The translations under genes were made by a program, and so were the position numbers. A stretch of 29,786 bases of DNA, taken from the NCBI GenBank assembly GCA_045593325.1, contig JAZNWL010000088.1, positions 1 to 29,786 on the forward strand. Reading direction: 5' to 3'. Positions 1 to 8,557 of this stretch are shown piece after piece (within the stretch, counting starts at the first letter, position 1; each line of letters opens with the position of its first letter). The notes beneath the pieces are model-generated. The model made no database searches. It was not told the origin of the DNA and saw nothing but the letters and a program-made list of their open reading frames with translations. Source of the DNA: UMGS1484 sp045593325. GTDB lineage: Bacteria; Bacillota; Clostridia; Oscillospirales; Acutalibacteraceae.

Positions 1-821
1 ACTGGGTGCTCCCGGTTGCGAACGCTACATTGAAAATTACAAAGAAAATATCCGTCGTCTGGCAGCCGCAGGGGTAAAATGTATTTGCTACAACTTTATG
101 CCCGTGTTCGACTGGTTGCGCAGTGACCTTTCCAAAAAAAAATGCCGACGGTTCCAACTCCCTGGCATTTGACAATGAAACCGTTTTGTCCATGGACCCT
201 GTTAAGAGTGAACTTTCCTTGCCCGGTTGGGACGAAAGTTACACCAAAGAAGGGCTTCGTGCTTTGATGGAACAATACAGCGACATTGACGAAGAAAAAC
301 TTTGGGCAAACTTTGAACGGTTTATCAAAGAGATCATCCCCGTTTGCGAAGAAGTTGGGGTCAACATGGCCATTCATCCCGATGATCCCCCTTGGGGCAT
401 TTTCGGTCTTCCCCGCATCATCACCGGGGCGGAAAGCTATCGTCGCATGGCTCAGATTTCTGACAGCGTTTGCAACGGTATCACCTTCTGCACCGGCTCT
501 TTGGGCGCTAACCCCCAAAATGATCTGATTGCCATGATCAAAGAATTTGGCGATAAAATTCATTTCTTCCATGCCCGTAATATCAAAATCACCGGGGAAC
601 GTTGCTTCCAGGAAACCGGGCATTACACCGATGCCGGCTCGCTGGATATGTACGGCATGATGAAAGCCTTGCACGACGGCGGTTTCAAGGGCTATATCCG
701 TCCTGACCACGGCCGTATGATCTGGGGCGAAAAGGGTCGTGCCGGTTACGGTCTTTACGACCGTGCTTTGGGTGCCGCATACCTGAACGGTTTGTGGGAA
801 GCCATTGAGAAAGGGGAATAA
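1..821 (+). pseudogene. uxuA: Mannonate dehydratase UxuA, 5' end outside the window, split by a one-base frameshift
   Basis: UxuA converts D-mannonate to 2-keto-3-deoxygluconate in hexuronate (glucuronate) breakdown in the cytoplasm. The reading frame enters at base 2 (LGAPGCERYIENYKENIRRL) and carries the family landmarks VFDWLRSDL, AIHPDDPPWGIFGLPRI, FFHARNIK and YIRPDHGR. The frame breaks at a run of nine A (134-142). The first frame then stops soon after, while the rest continues in the neighbouring frame to the TAA at 819-821. Removing one A joins both parts into 272 residues ending as UxuA normally does. A GTG at 123 opens the second frame, but starting there would remove a core part of the barrel, so it is unlikely to be the native start. 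It is followed after 5 bases by an SDR oxidoreductase, the usual partner. The identification is secure. Whether the frameshift is biological or a sequencing error cannot be decided here. Confidence 0.9.
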
Positions 822-826
822 TTACC

Positions 827-1651
827 ATGTCTAAAGTTGCTGTTGTTACCGGTGCAGGTGGGGTGCTTTGCTCCTCCTTTGCCAAAGAACTTGCCAAAAA
901 CGGCTATGCTGTTGCTTTGTTGGATCTGAACGAAGAAGCCGTAAAAAAAGTTGCCGATGAAATCGTTGCCGATGGCGGCAAAGCCATTGGCTATAAAGCC
1001 AACGTTCTGGAAAAAGAAATGTTGGAAGAAGTACACGCAAAAGTGCTTGCCGATCTTGGCAAATGCGATCTGCTCATCAATGGGGCGGGGGGCAACAGTC
1101 CCAAATGTACCACCGTTCACGAAACCTTTGAAGATGGGGACGAAAAACGGGATGACATTTTGACCTTCTTCAACCTGGATAAAGCAGGCTTTAACTTTGT
1201 GTTCGACCTGAACATTCTGGGCACCTTGATTCCCACCCAGGTTTTTGCTGTGGATATGCTGGGCAGAAAGGACTGCAACATTCTGAACATTTCTTCCATG
1301 AATGCTTTCCGTCCTTTGACCAAAATCCCCGCCTACTCCGCCGCCAAAGCAGGGATCTCCAACTTTACTCAATGGTTGGCTGTCCATTTTGCAGGTCAAG
1401 GGATTCGGGTAAACGCCATTGCTCCCGGGTTCTTTGTCACCAACCAAAACCGCGGTTTGCTGTTTGATGAAAACGGCAACCCCACTCCCCGTACCGAAAA
1501 AATCCTTCGTGCTACCCCTATGGGTCGTTTTGGGGAGGCGGAAGAACTGCTGGGTACTTTGATGTGGATTACCGATCCCCAAAAAGCAGGGTTTGTTACC
1601 GGCGTAGTCGTGCCTGTAGATGGTGGCTTCTCTGCATACTCGGGCGTTTAG
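827..1651 (+). CDS. uxuB: SDR-family oxidoreductase, probable D-mannonate oxidoreductase (fructuronate reductase)
   Basis: A 274-residue short-chain dehydrogenase/reductase. The N-terminus MSKVAVVTGAGGVLCSSFA is the glycine-rich NAD(P)-binding segment. NGAGGN near residue 87 is the NxAG motif, NISSMNAF holds the catalytic serine, and YSAAKAG is the YxxxK active site. The C-terminal PVDGGFSAYSGV is typical of SDRs. The ATG at 827 has a good AAAGGGGAA binding site inside the end of uxuA, 5 bases after its stop, so the two are co-transcribed. Pairing with uxuA suggests the Bacillus UxuB/YjmF role of interconverting D-fructuronate and D-mannonate. The fold is certain. The substrate is inferred from context, and another sugar-acid dehydrogenase is possible. 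Confidence 0.82.
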   Translation: MSKVAVVTGAGGVLCSSFAKELAKNGYAVALLDLNEEAVKKVADEIVADGGKAIGYKANVLEKEMLEEVHAKVLADLGKCDLLINGAGGNSPKCTTVHETFEDGDEKRDDILTFFNLDKAGFNFVFDLNILGTLIPTQVFAVDMLGRKDCNILNISSMNAFRPLTKIPAYSAAKAGISNFTQWLAVHFAGQGIRVNAIAPGFFVTNQNRGLLFDENGNPTPRTEKILRATPMGRFGEAEELLGTLMWITDPQKAGFVTGVVVPVDGGFSAYSGV

Positions 1652-1656
1652 AAGCG

Positions 1657-1860
1657 GGATAACGGCCCGAGAACATAGGCACAATATAAAGCAGTGATGC
1701 ACTACCCATAGGTTATGATATGTTTTATGTTTTCTTGTGCAAATAAGTTAATGAAAAATGGGTATCCCATCGAGGGATACCCATTTTTGTGCCTATTTGT
1801 CATTTTTTCCACCTCTCGACGTATCGCATACGCCTTCGGGTGGAAGAAAATGCCATCTCG
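1657..1860 (+). repeat. Structured intergenic repeat, copy A
   Basis: First of four copies of a non-coding element, beginning about 6 bases after the SDR stop codon. Parts in order: the motif GGATAACGGCCCGAGAAC (1657-1674); stem P1 with ATAGGCACAA (1675-1684) pairing to TTGTGCCTAT (1787-1796); a terminator-like hairpin at 1754-1788 with arms AAAAATGGGTATCCC and GGGATACCCATTTTT around the loop ATCGA; and a second long hairpin (about 1799-1856). In that hairpin CCACC pairs with GGTGG and TTTTTC faces GAAGAAAA, with a tip CGTAT-CGC-ATACG at 1820-1832. The other copies have different but still complementary arms. The first hairpin can also serve as a Rho-independent terminator for uxuAB. Open reading frames through it look non-coding. 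Confidence 0.85.
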
Positions 1861-1981
1861 AACCATTCTACCGCTTCTAAACAGTGCACGATTTGAGAGA
1901 AGTTTTTATTCTAGCTTTTTAGGGGTGGGGATTGTTTGTATTTTTTATTGGTAAAAATTTGAATTTCCCGTCGGCTTTTTC

Positions 1982-2010
1982 TTGACAATAACGCTTTTTT
2001 GTATTACTAT
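1982..2010 (+). promoter_or_regulatory. SigA-type promoter for rny
   Basis: TTGACA (1982-1987), a 17-base spacer and TACTAT (2005-2010) fit the vegetative promoter consensus. It lies upstream of rny in an AT-rich stretch that follows repeat copy A. Bases 1861-1981 show no gene. Confidence 0.7.
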
Positions 2011-2016
2011 ATTATA

Positions 2017-2195
2017 TGTTGTGGTAGTATTGCCAATCGTATATGGATTCTACAAAATATGATGTGGGGTTCTATCATAACGGTTATTTTCTTCCGGGTG
2101 GTGCCGCGGCCCGTTTTGGCAAGTTTACGTTACTCGATTGACCTGTTTTTGCCTCTCAACAGCGGTTAATATATATAAGGAAGGTGTCAGACCCG
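2017..2195 (+). promoter_or_regulatory. Long 5' leader of rny with several small hairpins
   Basis: About 180 bases separate the predicted transcription start from the rny ATG. Small hairpins can be drawn: ATGAT/ATCAT around 2060-2080, and CGGG/CCCG enclosing TGGTGCCGCGG near 2094-2113. The last resembles a T-box sequence but differs at one conserved base, and no specifier stem was recognised. The ribosome binding site AGGAAGGTG lies at 2178-2186. The function of the leader is unknown. Confidence 0.35.
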
Positions 2196-3752
2196 ATGAA
2201 CGAATTATTGTACGCCATCATCGGTTTTGCTGTGGGTTCCTTACTGTTTGGCATTGTTTGTTATTTTGCCGGCATTGCTCACCGCAAAAGAAAAGCCGAA
2301 GGCATTCTGGGATCGGCCGAAGAAGAATCCAAACGGATTCTCAGCGATGCCATGAAAGCCGCAGAAGCAAAGAAAAAGGAATCTTTGCTGGAAGCAAAGG
2401 ACGAAATTCACCGTTTGCGTAACGAATCCGAAAAAGAAATTCGGGAACGCAGAAGTGAAGTGCAACGGCAGGAACGCCGTTTGCAACAAAAAGAAGAAAC
2501 CTTGGACAAGAAAATGGACAACATGGAAGCCAAGGAAGAAAAACTCGCAAAACGCGAAAAAGAAATCGAAGAAAAACTCGCAGAAACCGAAGAACTGAAA
2601 AAACGGGAATTTGAAATGTTGGAACGAATTTCCGGCTTAACAGTGGAACAAGCCAAAGACTTTTTGCTTTCCACCCTGGAAAACGAATTGGATCACGAAA
2701 AAGCTGTTAAAATTCTGGACTTTGAACAACGGTTCAAAGAAGAGGCCGACGAAAAAGCAAGAGAAATTCTTTCTCACTGCATTCAACGTTGCGCCGCTGA
2801 TCATTCTTCAGAAGCCACCGTTTCGGTTGTGCCTCTGCCCAACGATGAAATGAAGGGCCGCATCATCGGCCGTGAAGGTCGCAACATCCGCGCATTGGAA
2901 GTTGCCACCGGTGTAGATTTGATTATCGACGATACCCCCGAAGCTATTACCCTGTCCTGCTTTGAACCGGTTCGTCGGGAAGTTGCCAGACTTACCCTGG
3001 AAAAACTCATTACCGACGGTCGTATTCACCCTGCCCGCATTGAGGATATGGTGGAAAAATCCCGGAAAGAAGTGGACCAGAAAATCAAAAAAGAAGGGGA
3101 ACGCGCTGTTCTGGACGTGGGAGTTCACAACGTTCATCCCGAACTGGTAAAACTTTTGGGGAAACTCCAATTCCGTACCAGTTACGGTCAGAACGTGCTG
3201 AACCACTCTTTGGAAGTGGCTTACCTTTCCGGCTTGCTGGCTGCCGAAATGGGGGAAGACGTTTCTCTTGCCCGCCGTGCAGGGCTGCTGCATGACATCG
3301 GGAAAGCCCTTGACCATGAAATGGAAGGATCCCACATTCAACTGGGTGTGGAAGCCGCCAGGAAATACCGTGAAAACGACAAAGTGGTTCACGCCATTCA
3401 TGCTCACCACGGGGATGTGGAAGCCAAAACGGTGATTGCTTGCATTGTACAGGCTGCCGACGCTATTTCCGCCGCCCGTCCCGGTGCTCGTCGTGAAAAC
3501 CTGGAAAATTACATCAAGCGTCTGGAACGACTGGAAGCCATTGCCAATGAATTCAACGGGGTGGAACAATCCTTTGCCATTCAGGCAGGTCGTGAAATTC
3601 GCATTATGGTGAAACCCGAAATCATTTCGGATGACCAAATGGTGATTACCGCTCGTGAAATCGTGAAAAAGATTGAGGACGAGTTGGAATATCCCGGTCA
3701 GGTTAAGGTCCATGTCATTCGTGAAAGCCGCGCCATTGACTACGCGAAATAA
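2196..3752 (+). CDS. rny: Ribonuclease Y
   Basis: RNase Y is the membrane-anchored endoribonuclease that starts mRNA decay in many Firmicutes. The 518-residue product has the whole family layout: an N-terminal membrane segment (about residues 4-27, MNELLYAIIGFAVGSLLFG), a long charged coiled coil (about 30-200), a KH RNA-binding domain with the GxxG loop in GRIIGREGRNIRA near residue 220, and an HD domain with LLHDIGKALDHE near residue 363. The frame is open from a GTG at 2184, but the ATG at 2196 is preferred because AGGAAGGTG is well spaced before it and the protein then begins directly with the anchor. The gene has its own promoter and is followed by a terminator. Confidence 0.97.
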   Translation: MNELLYAIIGFAVGSLLFGIVCYFAGIAHRKRKAEGILGSAEEESKRILSDAMKAAEAKKKESLLEAKDEIHRLRNESEKEIRERRSEVQRQERRLQQKEETLDKKMDNMEAKEEKLAKREKEIEEKLAETEELKKREFEMLERISGLTVEQAKDFLLSTLENELDHEKAVKILDFEQRFKEEADEKAREILSHCIQRCAADHSSEATVSVVPLPNDEMKGRIIGREGRNIRALEVATGVDLIIDDTPEAITLSCFEPVRREVARLTLEKLITDGRIHPARIEDMVEKSRKEVDQKIKKEGERAVLDVGVHNVHPELVKLLGKLQFRTSYGQNVLNHSLEVAYLSGLLAAEMGEDVSLARRAGLLHDIGKALDHEMEGSHIQLGVEAARKYRENDKVVHAIHAHHGDVEAKTVIACIVQAADAISAARPGARRENLENYIKRLERLEAIANEFNGVEQSFAIQAGREIRIMVKPEIISDDQMVITAREIVKKIEDELEYPGQVKVHVIRESRAIDYAK

Positions 3753-3765
3753 TCACTGAACTTTC

Positions 3766-3811
3766 GCCGCTTTCTTATGTTTTTTGTTAAATATAAGAAG
3801 GCGGCTTTTTG
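3766..3811 (+). terminator. Rho-independent terminator after rny
   Basis: GCCGCTTTCTTAT (3766-3778) pairs with ATAAGAAGGCGGC (3793-3805), with one G-T wobble, followed by a T run. It sits 14 bases after the rny stop. Confidence 0.85.
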
Positions 3812-3837
3812 TAAAGCAGGGGAAGGGAGGAATCGGT

Positions 3838-5100
3838 ATGCTGTCACCCCTTGCGGACCGCCTGCGCCCTACGGGTCTTTCGGATATGGTGGGTCAACGC
3901 CACCTGCTGGGGGACGGATGCGCCTTAAGGCGGATCATTGAAAGCGGGAACATTCCCAATTTGATTTTCTACGGCCCCTCGGGCACCGGCAAAACCACCC
4001 TGGCATCCATCATTGCCGCCGCCACCGACAAAAAACTTCATCGGCTCAACTGCACCACCGCAGGCACTGCTGACATCAAAGAAGTGGTTTCCGAAATCGG
4101 TACCCTTTCTGCCCAAAAGGGGATTTTGTTGTATTTAGACGAAATCCAGTATTTTAATAAAAAACAACAGCAATCTTTGCTGGAACATATTGAAAACGGC
4201 AACATTACTTTGATTGCCTCCACCACCGAAAACCCTTACTTTTACGTGTATGGGGCATTGCTCAGCCGTTCCACGGTGTTTGAGTTCAAACCCGTTACCC
4301 CTGAGGATATTGTTCCCGCGGTTCACCGCGCCTTCGCGTTTTTGCAACAGGAACAATCTCTTTCCTTGCAGGTGGAGGAAGAGGTGCCACACCTCATTGG
4401 CACCTTCGCCGGAGGGGATGTTCGCAAAGCCATGAATATTTGCGAACTGTGTGTCACCGCCGCCACGCCTTCGGAGGAGGGGCATTTGATTACCGCCCGG
4501 ACGGTGAAACAACTTACAGGCAATTCCGCTTTGCGGTATGACCGAACGGGGGATGAACATTACGACTGCATTTCCGCCTTTCAGAAATCCATGCGGGGGT
4601 CAGACGTAGACGCCGCTCTTTACTATTTAGGGCGGATCTTATTGGCAGGGGATCTTCCCTCTGCTTGCCGTCGGCTGATGGTGTGTGCCGCGGAAGACGT
4701 GGGGCTTGCCTATCCCCAGATCATTCCCATTGTAAAAAGTGCCGTGGATATGGCCTTGCAGTTGGGAATGCCTGAAGCACGGATTCCTTTGGGGGATGCG
4801 GTGGCTTTGGTAGCCCTGGCACCAAAATCCAACACCGCTCACCTGGCGCTGGATGAAGCCATGGCGGATATTCAGGGGGGCAAAACCTATGCGGTGCCCC
4901 GTCATTTGCAAAACAAACATTTCGACGGAGAAGACGCCAAGGTCAAGGGGCAACATTATTTGTATCCCCACGATTACCCCCACGCTTACGTTCCCCAAAC
5001 CTACTTGCCCAAAGAGTTGGAAGGAACGCGATATTATACCCCGGGAAACAATAAAAACGAACAAGCCTTTTGGAATTATTGGAAAGACATTAAAAAATAA
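3838..5100 (+). CDS. rarA: Replication-associated recombination protein A (RarA/MgsA), AAA+ ATPase
   Basis: RarA is a clamp-loader-like ATPase that acts at stalled replication forks. The product is 420 residues, as expected. It opens with PLADRLRPTGLSDMVGQRHLLG. The Walker A motif GPSGTGKTT lies near residue 45, Walker B LYLDEIQ near residue 97 and sensor 1 ASTTENP near residue 130. The C-terminal tetramerisation region includes DALYYLGRILLAGDLPSACRRL-like and KHFDGEDAKVKGQHYLYPHDYP-like segments in shortened form. The frame is open from further upstream (3784), but the ATG at 3838 has GGGAGG seven bases before it and gives the family N-terminus. The upstream part lies inside the rny terminator. 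The next gene follows after 33 bases and may be read through. Confidence 0.95.
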   Translation: MLSPLADRLRPTGLSDMVGQRHLLGDGCALRRIIESGNIPNLIFYGPSGTGKTTLASIIAAATDKKLHRLNCTTAGTADIKEVVSEIGTLSAQKGILLYLDEIQYFNKKQQQSLLEHIENGNITLIASTTENPYFYVYGALLSRSTVFEFKPVTPEDIVPAVHRAFAFLQQEQSLSLQVEEEVPHLIGTFAGGDVRKAMNICELCVTAATPSEEGHLITARTVKQLTGNSALRYDRTGDEHYDCISAFQKSMRGSDVDAALYYLGRILLAGDLPSACRRLMVCAAEDVGLAYPQIIPIVKSAVDMALQLGMPEARIPLGDAVALVALAPKSNTAHLALDEAMADIQGGKTYAVPRHLQNKHFDGEDAKVKGQHYLYPHDYPHAYVPQTYLPKELEGTRYYTPGNNKNEQAFWNYWKDIKK

Positions 5101-5133
5101 AAGGACGTTGGTTTTTAAAATAGGAGGATTTTT

Positions 5134-8007
5134 ATGAAAAGAATTCTTGCGTTTGGATTATCTTTACTTTTACTTTTAGGGCTTTTGCCTGTTTCTGCTT
5201 TTGCCGCAGAAACCGACCCTGCCTTTGTGGTAAGCGGTGGCAAAGCTGACAATGGAGAAACGGTGGAAGTGACCGTTTCGGTGGCAAACAACCCCGGCAT
5301 TGTCAGTTTAAAGGTCCAGGTGGGATACGACAGCGATGCCCTGGAACTGACAGGCATTGCCGGTCAGGATTATGCCGACGTTTCCTTCGGCCCCTTGACC
5401 AATAATCCCATTGCGGTAAACTGGCTGGACAGTTTGAACCCCAATAACACCACCGACGGCGTGGTGGCGGTGCTGACCTTTACGGTGTTGGATACCGCCG
5501 TTTACGAGGAAACTCCCATCACTTTGACCTATAATCCCAACGACGTATTTGATTACGATTACAATAATGTGAGTTTTTCTGTGGTGAATGGCAGTGTAAC
5601 GGTTGGTTGCACCCATCGTACCACCGTTACCGTTCCTGCCAAAGACTCTACCTGTAAGGAACAAGGCAACGAAGAATACACCTATTGTGAAAAATGCGGG
5701 GAAGTTTTGGAAGGGTCCGACCAACTGTTACCTTTGGCTGCTCACGATTTTACCGGGGAAGTAACTGCCACCGATTATTTTGCAGTAACCGCCACCTGCG
5801 TGGAACCTGCTTATTACGTGCACAGCTGTACTGTGTGCGGTCTTGCCGGGGAAACCACCTTCGCCGTTGGTGACGTGGATAAAACCAATCATATCGGGAA
5901 AACTGTATTGGTTGGAGAAAAAGAACCCTCTTATGAAGAAGAAGGTTACACCGGGGACCTTTGCTGTGACGCTTGCGGTGACGTGCTTTCCCACGGGGAA
6001 GCCATTGATAAATTGGTAAAACAAAACGGCCTTGTTCAAGATGGGGACGTATACCGCTATTTGGTAGACGGGGAAGCAGTATCCGGCTGGTATGAAATTG
6101 ACGGTGAATGGTACTACTTCTTTGAAGACACCCTTGCCGCCAAAGCCGGCAGTTACCAAGTGGGTGACGTTACCTATACCTTTGAACAAACCGGGAAATT
6201 AACCTCCGGTGTGTGGGCATCCACTCTGTACGGTGTTCGTTACTATTACGGCCCTGCCTATTATAGAAACACCTGGGCGTTGATTGAAGATAACTGGTAT
6301 TATTTTGAAGGCGGTTATCGTGCCACAGGCTATGCCTATGTTCCTTTGAAAGACAGCACCCAAAATGGGGTTTGCTATTTTGATGAACAAGGGATTTTTG
6401 TGGAAACCCTTAATGGCCTCAGCGGCCTTGACGGTACCTTACGGTATTACGAAAACGGCGTAAAAAAAGCTGCCGGGTTGGTGCTGGTGGACGGTTACTA
6501 CTATTTTGCCGACGTAGATGGCAAAATTGCCACAGGCAAAACCTACGTATGGAACCCCAACGGTATTGTTGCGGAAGACCATTACTTATTTGATGACCAA
6601 GGTAGATTGGTTGGTGCCGCCGTGGAAGACGGTCAAACCACTCTTGGAGAAATTGTAACCGAAGAAGACGGCACTTTACGGTATTATCAAATGGGCAAAG
6701 CTACCCCTGCCGGGTTGGTACTTGTTGACGGGTATTATTACTTTGCCGATGTGAACGGTGTGATCGCCACCGGAGAAAGCTATGTATGGAAGCCCAACGG
6801 CATTTTGCCTGAAGATACCTATCTGTTCCGTGATGACGGGAAATTGGTGGGAATCAAAGTGGTGGACGGCGAAACCGTTTTGGGTGAAATTGCCCAAGAT
6901 GCCAATGGCGTTTTACGGTATTATCAACGGGGGAAAGCCGCGCCTGCAGGCCTTGTGGTGGTGGACGGCCACTATTACTTTGCCGATGTGGGCGGTGAGA
7001 TTCGCATCGGTGAAAGATACGTATGGAAAGGGAACGGCATTGTTGCCGAAGATATGTATTTGTTTGGTGCCGACGGGAAAATGGTTGGTGTAAAAGTGGT
7101 GGACGGTGAAACTGTTTTGGGTGAAATCGCTGCCGACGAAAACGGCACCCTGCGGTATTACCAACTGGGGAAAGCCAAACCGGTTGGTCTGGTACTGGTG
7201 GACGGCTACTATTATTTTGCTGACGTTGGCGGTGAGATCCGCACCGGGAATACTTATGTATGGCGACCCAACAATATTGTTGCAGAAGATAACTATCTGT
7301 TCCATGAGGACGGCAAAATGCTGGGTGTAAAAGTGGTGGACGGCGAAACCGTTTTGGGTGAAATCGTTACCGAAGAAAACGGCACTTTGCGGTATTATCA
7401 AATGGGGAAAGCTGCCCCTGCCGGTTTGATTCTGGTGGACGGTTATTACTATTTTGCCGACGTTAGTGGTGTGATTGCCACCGGCAAAACCTACGTATGG
7501 AAACCCAACGGTCTTGTGGCAGAAGCCTCTTACCTGTTCCATGCCGATGGTAAAATGCTGGGTGTAAAAGTGGTAGACGGTGAAACTGTTTTGGGTGAAA
7601 TCGTTACCGATGAAAACGGCGAACTGTTGTATTACCAATGGGGTCAAACAGTTGCCGCAGGTTTTGTGACGGTGGACGGCGACTATTACTTTGCCGATGT
7701 GGATGGCAAAATTGCCATCGGCAGAACCTACGTTTGGAAAGGTAACGGTATAGTTGCCGAGGGCCATTATGAATTTGGTGATGACGGGAAAGCTTTGAAC
7801 GGATTTGTAACCAAAGAGGATGGCATTTATTACTATGAAATGGGTGCTTACGGAACCGAAGGCTTGAATTATATTGACGGCTACTATTATTGCATCGGAA
7901 ACGACGGCAAACTATGGGTGAACGGTACCTATTACGTATGGAAAACCAATGGGTTGAGTGTTCCCATGTCTTATACCTTTGATGCACAAGGACGAATTGT
8001 TCTGTAA
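5134..8007 (+). CDS. Secreted cohesin-domain protein with tandem Tyr/Gly-rich cell-wall-binding-type repeats
   Basis: A 957-residue exported protein. It has a clear signal peptide (MKRILAFGLSLLLLLGLLPV, cleavage after AFA). A cohesin-like beta domain covers about residues 25-155 (VSLKVQVGYDSDALELTGI, ending in FSVVNGSVTVG). A Cys-rich part follows at about 155-290 with CEKCG, SCTVCG and CCDACG pairs. From about residue 305 to the end there are aromatic repeats of the choline-binding/glucan-binding kind, seven of them centred on DGYYYFAD and YVWKPNG with a 79-residue period. No sortase motif was seen, so the repeats probably hold it on the wall. The cohesin could dock the dockerin of the muramidase at 25403-28462. 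The ATG is set by TAGGAGG. The domain calls are from sequence; the partner is inferred. Confidence 0.88.
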   Translation: MKRILAFGLSLLLLLGLLPVSAFAAETDPAFVVSGGKADNGETVEVTVSVANNPGIVSLKVQVGYDSDALELTGIAGQDYADVSFGPLTNNPIAVNWLDSLNPNNTTDGVVAVLTFTVLDTAVYEETPITLTYNPNDVFDYDYNNVSFSVVNGSVTVGCTHRTTVTVPAKDSTCKEQGNEEYTYCEKCGEVLEGSDQLLPLAAHDFTGEVTATDYFAVTATCVEPAYYVHSCTVCGLAGETTFAVGDVDKTNHIGKTVLVGEKEPSYEEEGYTGDLCCDACGDVLSHGEAIDKLVKQNGLVQDGDVYRYLVDGEAVSGWYEIDGEWYYFFEDTLAAKAGSYQVGDVTYTFEQTGKLTSGVWASTLYGVRYYYGPAYYRNTWALIEDNWYYFEGGYRATGYAYVPLKDSTQNGVCYFDEQGIFVETLNGLSGLDGTLRYYENGVKKAAGLVLVDGYYYFADVDGKIATGKTYVWNPNGIVAEDHYLFDDQGRLVGAAVEDGQTTLGEIVTEEDGTLRYYQMGKATPAGLVLVDGYYYFADVNGVIATGESYVWKPNGILPEDTYLFRDDGKLVGIKVVDGETVLGEIAQDANGVLRYYQRGKAAPAGLVVVDGHYYFADVGGEIRIGERYVWKGNGIVAEDMYLFGADGKMVGVKVVDGETVLGEIAADENGTLRYYQLGKAKPVGLVLVDGYYYFADVGGEIRTGNTYVWRPNNIVAEDNYLFHEDGKMLGVKVVDGETVLGEIVTEENGTLRYYQMGKAAPAGLILVDGYYYFADVSGVIATGKTYVWKPNGLVAEASYLFHADGKMLGVKVVDGETVLGEIVTDENGELLYYQWGQTVAAGFVTVDGDYYFADVDGKIAIGRTYVWKGNGIVAEGHYEFGDDGKALNGFVTKEDGIYYYEMGAYGTEGLNYIDGYYYCIGNDGKLWVNGTYYVWKTNGLSVPMSYTFDAQGRIVL
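6470..7960 (+). repeat. Tandem coding repeats, about 237 bases each
   Basis: Seven in-frame units begin near 6479, 6713, 6949, 7186, 7423, 7660 and 7862; the last is shorter in spacing and more diverged. Each encodes a GLVLVDGYYYFAD-like strand, a YVWKPNGI-like segment and, in the central units, VKVVDGETVLGEI. The units from about 6840 to 7620 are close to identical in places, which suggests recent expansion by unequal recombination. Confidence 0.85.
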
Positions 8008-8028
8008 CCTATCCTCTGTAAAATAACG

Positions 8029-8064
8029 AAACCCCCACCAATTTGCGATTGGTGGGGTTTTTTT
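8029..8064 (+). terminator. Rho-independent terminator after the cohesin gene
   Basis: AACCCCCACCAAT and ATTGGTGGGGTT form a strong stem around a short loop, followed by seven or more T. It lies about 20 bases after the stop codon at 8007. Confidence 0.9.
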
Positions 8065-8522
8065 GTGGCTGTTTTCGGAGAAAAAACCGCTTTAGTGGAG
8101 TAAAAATCAAGGGTTTTCGGACAAATTGCACAATTTGTGGGAAAATTTTTACCCGGGGAAAAGGGGACAAACCCCCTTGAAATGCTCTGTTTCTCCCTGT
8201 TTTTTCAATGGTTGTGGTGAATTTGCACAAAAAAGGCACAGAATTTTGTGGTTTTGTATGTGTATTTTTTTGAAAACGATTTTTTTGAAAACGCTAAAAT
8301 CAAGAGAAAACAAAAGAAAAACAAAGAAAACAAGAGAAATCAAACTATTTTTCGTTTTGGTTTTTGCGAAAATTTTCGATTGGGTAAAAGTGACAGACGT
8401 CTTGTGGTTTCAAAAAATCAAACCACAAGATATGGAAAAGGTTACAACTTTGTAACCTTTATATTTCTGTTTTAGAATTAAAACTTTGTGAAAACCCACG
8501 AAAATTAACTCCTTCAAAAAGG
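8065..8522. other. AT-rich gene-free stretch with two adjacent perfect hairpins
   Basis: No convincing gene: the open frames are biased by A and T runs. It contains a direct repeat of TTTTTTTGAAAACG near 8266-8295 and a purine-rich stretch at 8295-8345. Two perfect hairpins follow at 8401-8460: CTTGTGGTTT/AAACCACAAG (8401-8429), then AAAGGTTACA/TGTAACCTTT (8437-8460), which is followed by ATATTTCTGTTTT. Their role is unknown. The second could be a weak terminator. Confidence 0.5.
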
Positions 8523-8551
8523 TTGACAAATTGGGAACCCATGCATATAAT
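8523..8551 (+). promoter_or_regulatory. Strong SigA-type promoter for the G5/3D wall protein gene
   Basis: Perfect TTGACA (8523-8528), 17-base spacer and perfect TATAAT (8546-8551). This is the best consensus promoter in the window. Confidence 0.88.
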
Positions 8552-8557
8552 TCCAAT

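Noticed and set aside
755..1702. Long minus-strand open frames opposite uxuA/SDR, rny and the repeat protein
   Set aside because: They mirror the codon pattern of the true genes, show no domain features and lack ribosome binding sites.
1715..1954. Small protein genes inside the repeat copies (for example 1715-1954 and 9832-10086)
   Set aside because: The frames have no good ribosome binding sites, the products do not align sensibly between copies, and variation preserves base pairing and not codons.
2094..2113. T-box riboswitch upstream of rny (GGGTGGTGCCGCGG resembles the T-box sequence)
   Set aside because: The conserved A after TGGN is G here, the leader seems too short for a full stem I, no specifier loop or terminator was found, and rny is not an amino-acid gene.
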